A stretch of 64,000 nt of DNA, from assembly GCF_900128505.1 (NCBI RefSeq), contig NZ_LT669941.1, positions 4,026,959-4,090,958 of the forward strand, given 5' to 3'. This DNA is from Parabacteroides timonensis. Lineage in GTDB: Bacteria > Bacteroidota > Bacteroidia > Bacteroidales > Tannerellaceae. The translations under genes and the position numbers were made by a program. Under the pieces are notes generated by a model, which was not told the origin of the DNA, ran no database searches, and saw nothing but the letters and a program-made list of their open reading frames with translations. Shown one piece after another: positions 58,762 through 64,000 of this stretch (position 1 is its first letter; every line of letters starts with the position of its first letter).

Positions 58762-61700
58762 TTAAAATTTAACAGAAACTCCTAATGTATAAGTTCTCGT
58801 AGACGGATAACGGTTCTTATTATCAACACCCGGATCCAGACCGCTGATGCTAACTTCCGGATCGATACCGGAATAACCGGTAATTGTAGCCAGGTTAGAT
58901 ACCGTACCATAGATTCTCAAACGTTTGATCCAGGTATTGAAGTTAAATGTATATCCTAGAGTTACATTGTCGATTTTCCAATAGCTACCGTTTTCTATAT
59001 AATAGCTAACGTATTGTAATTCCTGATCGGCAGCCAGAGGTACTTTACCGTATTTTGTTTCAAAAGCGGCACTTAATACATTACCTCTTGATAACATAAC
59101 CGGTGCTTCATATTGCAAACGAGGCATATTCAATATATCAAAACCAAAAGCTCCACGCATAGTAATATTAAAATCGAAGTTTTTATAACTTAAGGAGTTG
59201 TTCCAGTTCAGATAATGTTTAGGAAGACCGTTACCGATGATCTGTTTATCGGTTGGCTGCTGTTGCGAAATCGGCTTCGGATTACCGTCGGCTCCTTCTA
59301 TGATCCAATGACCGTTCTCATCGATATCAACACTCTTATATCCCCAGAAATTGCCGATAGGTTGTCCTTCCTGAATACGGTGGGTTGTCGTTTGCAGAGG
59401 TTCTCCGGTAGATCCCTGATCGGAATAGCCGCTTGATATGAACTGATCATTAGAAAGTGATAACAATTCATTTTTATTGCTGGAATAGTTCATAGAGGTG
59501 GTCCATTGGAAATCTTTCGTTTGTACCGGAATAGCCGTAACTCCCACTTCTATACCTTGATTTCGCATAGAACCAGCATTTGCAACCATATTGGAGAACA
59601 AATAAGGAGGAGAAGGCACATCGTAATCCCAAAGCAAATCTTCTGTTTTACGATTGTAATAGTCGATGTTACCTGTAATACGATCATCCAGGAAACCAAA
59701 ATCAAAGCCAACGTTAATCTCTTTTTTCTTTTCCCATCTTAAATCCGGATTTGCATTCGAGTCAGGTCGAATAGTTTTGATCCATTCATTATTGTAATAG
59801 ACATAAGTTCCAAAATTCAGGGTGTTTAATGACATATACGGATCAGTAGGAACAGTTCCTGTAACACCGTATCCGGCGCGTAGTTTCAATATAGACAGCG
59901 CTTCCACATCATCCAGAAAACTTTCACCTTTGATATTCCATGCTGCTGAAACAGAGGGGAAGTTACCCCATTTATGATCGGCTCCGAATTTGGTTGAACC
60001 TTCATGACGTATACTTGCAGCAAACATGTATTTACCTTTATAGCTATAATTCAAACGGCCGAAATAACCGATCAGTCTACTTTCATTTGCTTCCGAGAAT
60101 TCGGTTCCTCGTCCATCTTTTAAAGCTTGTCCTGCTCCCATATTATTGTAGGTATAGTCGTCAGACGGGAAGTTGAAGTTCTGCATATAGAAGTTCTGAT
60201 AATTCGTTTTTTGCCAGCTATATCCTCCCAGAAGTGTAAATGAATGATCTTCAAATAATGTTTTTCTCCATTGAACGGTTAATTCGGAAAGATCCTCATT
60301 CTTACGCGTGGAACCACGTGAAGCATATCCGTTTTTACCGTCTCTCCAGGATGATTTATGCTCTTGTGATTCGTAATATCCTCTGACCTGATTGTAGGTA
60401 TTGGAAGAGAACAGATATTTAATATCCAGTCCTTCGATAGGAGTATAAGTCACATTGGCGAACATACGTAAATTCGTCGCCTGGTTTTCTCCTTCTACTT
60501 CATTCAGTAATGATACTGGGTTATAATATTCATTTTTCGAACTTTCAGAATAATTTCCATCTTTATCATATACCGGCGTTGTCGGATTATAAATTAACGC
60601 ATTTCTATATACTTCACTATTGTAACCGCCTCCGTCTGATCCGGAGAAATAAGTTTGTTTATAGCCACTTAAGCTGGCATTCAATTTCAATTTATTATTG
60701 AACATACGGTGTGTGATCTCGATACGCGGGTAGAACATTTCATTATTAGTTCGTTTGATTAGTCCGTTCAAACCTCTGTATTCAAAACTTGCAACATAAT
60801 TGGTTGTTCGACTTCCACCACGCATGCTGATATTATAAATTTGTGTGAACGGAGTACGAGTGACTTCATCCAGCCAATCGGTAGATGAGCCGTCATCCTG
60901 ACCTCCCGGCCATCCTTCCTGAACGCGTTGACGATATTCGTCTGCTTTCATAAACGGTAGGGTTTTAGTGATCTGCTGGGTAGAAACATAGGCATTGACA
61001 TCTACTTCCGTAGGCATTTCCCCGTTAGCGTTTTTGGTTGTTATCAGGATAACACCGTTAGTACCACGGGTACCATAAATTGCAGCGGCAGAACCATCCT
61101 TCAATACGTCTATCTGTTCAATATCATCAGGTGAAACTGAGTTTAGATCACCAGGGATTCCGTCGATAAGAACTAGCGGACTGGTACTGGCTTTCAATGT
61201 GGTGATACCACGTAATGAGATCTGTGCGGTAGAAGTAGGGTTTGCATCCGGAGTAATAATACTCAGACCCGGAACCTGTCCTTTAATCAACTGGGCAGCA
61301 TCTGTTGTTGGGGATTTAACGAAGTTTTCAGACTTGATCGTAGAAATAGAACTGGCTACTTCGCCTTTTTTCTGTGTGCCGTATCCTACAACAACTACTT
61401 CTTCGATACTTTGCGTATCTTCCAGTAATTTCACATCTGCCGTTTTATTACTATTGACAGCTAATTCTTTCGTTAAATAACCGATGTATGAAATTTGGAG
61501 GACTGCTCCATGGGGAACTTCCAATGTATATTGGCCATTGAAATCCGTTACAGTTCCGTTGGTAGTACCTTTTACGACTACATTGGCACCGATGATCGGC
61601 TCTCCGTTATTATCTGTAACCGTACCGGTTATTTTTCTGGTTTGTTGATTGATAAGAGCGGATTTGTCTGTACTGTTTGTTTTCAATAATAAGATATACT

Positions 61701-62046
61701 TGTTATCGAATTCGTAAGTGATATCCGTATTCTTAAAAGCATCATCCAGATAAGAGATTATTTTACCGGATTTTTTATGTACGGTAATAGCACGTTCGGT
61801 ATCAACTTCCCGGTTTCTGAATACAACCAGGTAATCTGTTTGTTTTTCTATCTGATTGATAAGTTGACCGACAGATAAGACCTCGGTTTCCAATTTAATA
61901 ATGGTATTTTGCGCTTCCGAATTAACTGCTACCATTTGGAAAACACAGGCGAATAGTATAAACAGTGATATTTTCATGATTCTGAAATATTCCTTAATGT
62001 GTTCGTCTTCTACAAAAAAGAGTGGTAACAAAGTTTTTATTTTCAT
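58762..62046 (-). CDS. SusC/RagA TonB-dependent transporter with N-terminal STN domain
   Basis: 1094 residues. In order: signal peptide (FILFACVFQMVAVNSEAQ), STN secretin/TonB signalling domain (about 50-120), carboxypeptidase-D-like domain (about 135-215; ITGTVTDNNGEPIIGANVVVKGTTNG), plug with IEEVVVVGYGTQKKGEV and LVLIDGIPGDLNSVSPDDIEQIDVLKDGSAAAIYG, then the 22-strand barrel ending TYTLGVSVKF. The STN domain is present in transporters that signal to FecR-type anti-sigma factors, in line with the two genes upstream. The start may instead be ATG 61977. It imports the glycan of the PUL. Confidence 0.95.
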   Translation of the reverse strand: MKIKTLLPLFFVEDEHIKEYFRIMKISLFILFACVFQMVAVNSEAQNTIIKLETEVLSVGQLINQIEKQTDYLVVFRNREVDTERAITVHKKSGKIISYLDDAFKNTDITYEFDNKYILLLKTNSTDKSALINQQTRKITGTVTDNNGEPIIGANVVVKGTTNGTVTDFNGQYTLEVPHGAVLQISYIGYLTKELAVNSNKTADVKLLEDTQSIEEVVVVGYGTQKKGEVASSISTIKSENFVKSPTTDAAQLIKGQVPGLSIITPDANPTSTAQISLRGITTLKASTSPLVLIDGIPGDLNSVSPDDIEQIDVLKDGSAAAIYGTRGTNGVILITTKNANGEMPTEVDVNAYVSTQQITKTLPFMKADEYRQRVQEGWPGGQDDGSSTDWLDEVTRTPFTQIYNISMRGGSRTTNYVASFEYRGLNGLIKRTNNEMFYPRIEITHRMFNNKLKLNASLSGYKQTYFSGSDGGGYNSEVYRNALIYNPTTPVYDKDGNYSESSKNEYYNPVSLLNEVEGENQATNLRMFANVTYTPIEGLDIKYLFSSNTYNQVRGYYESQEHKSSWRDGKNGYASRGSTRKNEDLSELTVQWRKTLFEDHSFTLLGGYSWQKTNYQNFYMQNFNFPSDDYTYNNMGAGQALKDGRGTEFSEANESRLIGYFGRLNYSYKGKYMFAASIRHEGSTKFGADHKWGNFPSVSAAWNIKGESFLDDVEALSILKLRAGYGVTGTVPTDPYMSLNTLNFGTYVYYNNEWIKTIRPDSNANPDLRWEKKKEINVGFDFGFLDDRITGNIDYYNRKTEDLLWDYDVPSPPYLFSNMVANAGSMRNQGIEVGVTAIPVQTKDFQWTTSMNYSSNKNELLSLSNDQFISSGYSDQGSTGEPLQTTTHRIQEGQPIGNFWGYKSVDIDENGHWIIEGADGNPKPISQQQPTDKQIIGNGLPKHYLNWNNSLSYKNFDFNITMRGAFGFDILNMPRLQYEAPVMLSRGNVLSAAFETKYGKVPLAADQELQYVSYYIENGSYWKIDNVTLGYTFNFNTWIKRLRIYGTVSNLATITGYSGIDPEVSISGLDPGVDNKNRYPSTRTYTLGVSVKF

Positions 62047-62142
62047 ATCTTTGCTGAATATTAGGTGAATACTAAAAATTAACTTGATAGTGTTTGCTTA
62101 TTTTTTAACGGCGGATGGTTCCAGCATCTGCCGTTATTTTTT
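62046..62142 (+). ncRNA. Candidate antisense small RNA over the susC leader
   Basis: On the plus strand, an exact -7 element TATCTTTG (62046-62053) predicts a start near 62060. An 11-bp stem AACGGCGGATG (62107-62117) / CATCTGCCGTT (62125-62135, one G-T pair) followed by ATTTTTT (62136-62142) is a factor-independent terminator in this direction only. This defines an RNA of about 83 nt, antisense to the presumed susC 5' leader. It matches the DonS-type cis-encoded sRNAs described upstream of susC homologues in Bacteroides. There is no good -33 box. Confidence 0.55.
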
Positions 62143-62186
62143 ACTAGTGTGTTATCATAGGCTTTCTTATTTTGAGGTTATACATT

Positions 62187-63161
62187 TTATTTACTTAATG
62201 TGATAATATTATTATCTTCATCTTTTTCAATTTTGAATTTATGTATTCTTTGTATCATACGTAGAATTTCGTCAATGCCGTCACGTTGCCGGAATTTTCC
62301 GGTATATTCCCATTTGAATATGGAAGGATCTTTTATCTCTATTTTTACGTCATAATAGAGTTGTAATTTCTTTAGAATGTCGATAAGTAATTCATTTTCG
62401 AAACTATAAATACCGTCTCTCCATGAAAAATATTCATGGTGAGGGATCGCTCCAATTCTCATTGTTCCATCCTTTATTGTTACCTGTTCGTTCGGTTTTA
62501 GGATGACTCCTCTCTTGTCAGGTCTGGAAAAATAAACATGAAGTGATCCTTCTATCAAACTGGTTTGTATATCTTTTTCCCCAGGATAACTATGAACATT
62601 AAACTTTGTGCCTAAAACCTTCATTTCTATTCCTTGTGATGAAACGATAAAAGGCTTTTCCGGATTTTTGGCTACATCAAAATAAGCTTCTCCTTCGACT
62701 GATATTCGCCTTTCTTTTCCTGAAAAGACAGCCGGATAAACTAATGTTGTTTGCGAATTTAGCCATACATCTGTTCCATCTTGTAGTGTCAGTTTGACTC
62801 GCTGACCGGCCGGTACATAAAGTCTGTTGTCTGCTATTGTTGAAAATGGCTTTGTATAATAGTTTGCGGTAATCCAGTAGGTTGATACGATCAATAAAGT
62901 GATGATAGCAGCATAGCTAGTTATGCGAAGTAATACCTGTCTGAATCTTTTTGTTTTGATTTTGTTATTAAATCGAAGATAGCCTTCCTGGTTTGCTTTC
63001 TTATCATTTACCTGATCGGAGAGCGACAGCAAAGCATATGTGTTTTTACATTCGATAAATTCACTTTTCAATTTATCGTTTGCTTCGACTTGCCTTAACA
63101 GCTTTAATCTATCTGTTGTATCAAGTTCCCCCTGGAAATATTTTTTAATTTGTTCGTCCAT
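62187..63161 (-). CDS. FecR-type anti-sigma factor
   Basis: About 324 residues from ATG 63161 (MDEQIKKYFQGELDTTDRLKLL). N-terminal cytoplasmic sigma-binding part (about 1-80), one transmembrane helix (about 85-107, SYAAIITLLIVSTYWITA), and a periplasmic FecR domain (YVPAGQRVKLTLQDGTDVWLNSQTTLVYPAVFSGKERRISVEGEAYFDV) plus a C-terminal STN-interaction domain. It holds the sigma factor until SusC signals ligand binding. A longer start at 63209 adds 16 unlikely residues. Confidence 0.92.
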   Translation of the reverse strand: MDEQIKKYFQGELDTTDRLKLLRQVEANDKLKSEFIECKNTYALLSLSDQVNDKKANQEGYLRFNNKIKTKRFRQVLLRITSYAAIITLLIVSTYWITANYYTKPFSTIADNRLYVPAGQRVKLTLQDGTDVWLNSQTTLVYPAVFSGKERRISVEGEAYFDVAKNPEKPFIVSSQGIEMKVLGTKFNVHSYPGEKDIQTSLIEGSLHVYFSRPDKRGVILKPNEQVTIKDGTMRIGAIPHHEYFSWRDGIYSFENELLIDILKKLQLYYDVKIEIKDPSIFKWEYTGKFRQRDGIDEILRMIQRIHKFKIEKDEDNNIITLSK

Positions 63162-63236
63162 ACATCGGCTTGTTATTATATAAACACTTGTCCTGAAAAA
63201 ATCCGCCAAGTGTGGAACAAAAAAATTTTTGTTTTT

Positions 63237-63815
63237 TTATAAATAGAGAAAAAACAGAAGGAGAGGAAGGTGTCTCTTTAGTTCTGTCCTTAGTTTTTTG
63301 TAAGCTATACCGATCTGAGTTTCAATTGTATTGATAGAAATATTAAGCTCTGTAGCGATTTGTCTCTGTTTTTTTCCCTCGATTTTACTCATAACGAATA
63401 TTTCTCTGCATTTAGGAGATAAGGTATTTAATGCTCTGGTTATTATTTTTTCAATATCCTCATCGGAAAACAGGTTTTGATCAAATGCTTCCAATGAGTT
63501 CAAATTCATTCGGAGATTAATAAGATATTCCTCTTGGATGAGATTTGCTGTTTCCTGTACGATTGTTATATGTCGTAAGTGATTCAGACACTTGTTTTTA
63601 ACTGTGGTAAACAAGTATGCGATCAGATTTATCTGCATGGAAAGTATTTCTCTTTTTTCCCAGAGCTCTGTGAATACGTCTTGAACAATGTTTTCCGCAT
63701 CCTCTTCTCGTATAACATATTCCAAAGCAAAGTACTTCATTTTAGAGAAGTAAGAAAGATAAATATCTTCAAACTTGATATCTTCTCTTTGATCGGTTAA
63801 TGTTGTTGTTTTCAT
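63237..63815 (-). CDS. ECF RNA polymerase sigma factor of the PUL
   Basis: 192 residues. Region 2 (SYFSKMKYFALEYVIREEDAENIVQDVFTELWEKR) and region 4 (TLSPKCREIFVMSKIEGKKQRQIATELNISINTIETQIGIAYKKLR with helix-turn-helix) are clear; this is the RNA polymerase sigma-70 family-1 group common before FecR and SusC genes in Bacteroides. It should direct transcription of susC onward when freed from FecR. It is 75 bp upstream of the FecR start, with a -7 element at 63861-63868. Confidence 0.94.
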   Translation of the reverse strand: MKTTTLTDQREDIKFEDIYLSYFSKMKYFALEYVIREEDAENIVQDVFTELWEKREILSMQINLIAYLFTTVKNKCLNHLRHITIVQETANLIQEEYLINLRMNLNSLEAFDQNLFSDEDIEKIITRALNTLSPKCREIFVMSKIEGKKQRQIATELNISINTIETQIGIAYKKLRTELKRHLPLLLFFLYL

Positions 63816-63860
63816 GGAGTAAAACTTTGTTCTAGAAGAACTATTGTACTTATTTAATGC

Positions 63861-63868
63861 AAATATAA
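63861..63868 (-). promoter_or_regulatory. -7 element of sigma/fecR transcript
   Basis: The minus strand reads TATATTTG, exact TAnnTTTG, with a leader of about 40 nt to the sigma ATG. Confidence 0.5.
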
Positions 63869-64000
63869 TCTATTTATAATATAACTTATTAATATTGTGT
63901 ATCAAATCCAATAATGAAAAATGATGTGGATAAAGTAAGCAAAGCCCATCAAAATTATCACTTCTCTGATAATTAACCGATTACGTCATAGGTGTAGATC

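Noticed and set aside
63951..63980. Hairpin AATTATCA / TGATAATT near the right edge
   Set aside because: Short AT-only stem without a neighbouring gene end inside the window; cannot be assigned.

Overview
The window reads as chromosomal DNA of a gut Bacteroidales bacterium, most likely Parabacteroides or a close Tannerellaceae relative. The grounds are the MutS and LeuS types, a SusC/SusD locus, DUF4252/DUF4294/DUF3943 proteins, Por-type C-terminal domains, a PorZ-like propeller protein, and recurrent Bacteroidetes -7 promoter elements (TAnnTTTG) with little Shine-Dalgarno signal. I found no tRNA, rRNA, CRISPR array, prophage or transposase. The species call is inference.

Layout. 1-5.2 kb: end of an MFS transporter, an EamA permease, a four-gene overlapping operon (DUF4252, ECF sigma, membrane protein, DUF4252) and a PagL-like lipid A deacylase. 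5.3-13.9 kb: mutS; then a 273-bp segment bounded by a perfect 20-bp inverted repeat, resembling an invertible promoter, in front of a truncated HU-like gene and a large GLUG-type surface protein; then a sulfatase and a DinD/Bro-N gene that carries, and is flanked by, the same strong palindrome. 14-27.8 kb: C10 protease, leuS-yitT, an EptA-like transferase divergent from rdgB and a PorZ-like gene, an SGNH/MBOAT pair and nadA. 27.8-29.0 kb: a 1.2-kb non-coding, repeat-rich, AT-rich region with a perfect DnaA box (an origin-like candidate). 29-47.7 kb: trmH, envelope proteins, a second SGNH/MBOAT pair, a radical SAM protein, a lysyl-endopeptidase-like protease with an HGSNAT-like membrane acyltransferase, a TPR regulator-like protein behind a four-unit palindrome array, a potassium-channel-like protein and a GadC-like antiporter. 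47.8-63.8 kb: a leftward polysaccharide utilization locus (PUL): ECF sigma, FecR anti-sigma, STN-type SusC, SusD, MGH1-like hydrolase, two GH127-type enzymes and, from its own promoter, a GH106-like enzyme.

How the genes work together. In the PUL, glycan binding at SusC would be relayed through its STN domain to FecR, releasing the sigma factor to transcribe the cluster. The enzymes point to a plant glycan with L-arabinofuranose and perhaps L-rhamnose. A plus-strand promoter plus terminator between susC and fecR fits a short antisense RNA against the susC leader, as known for other Bacteroides PULs. Elsewhere, PagL-like, EptA-like and two MBOAT/SGNH modules point to envelope remodelling. The most unusual DNA signals are the probable inverton (8.0-8.3 kb), the 22-bp-periodic palindrome array (40.74-40.82 kb), the three hairpins around dinD and the origin-like region at 28 kb.
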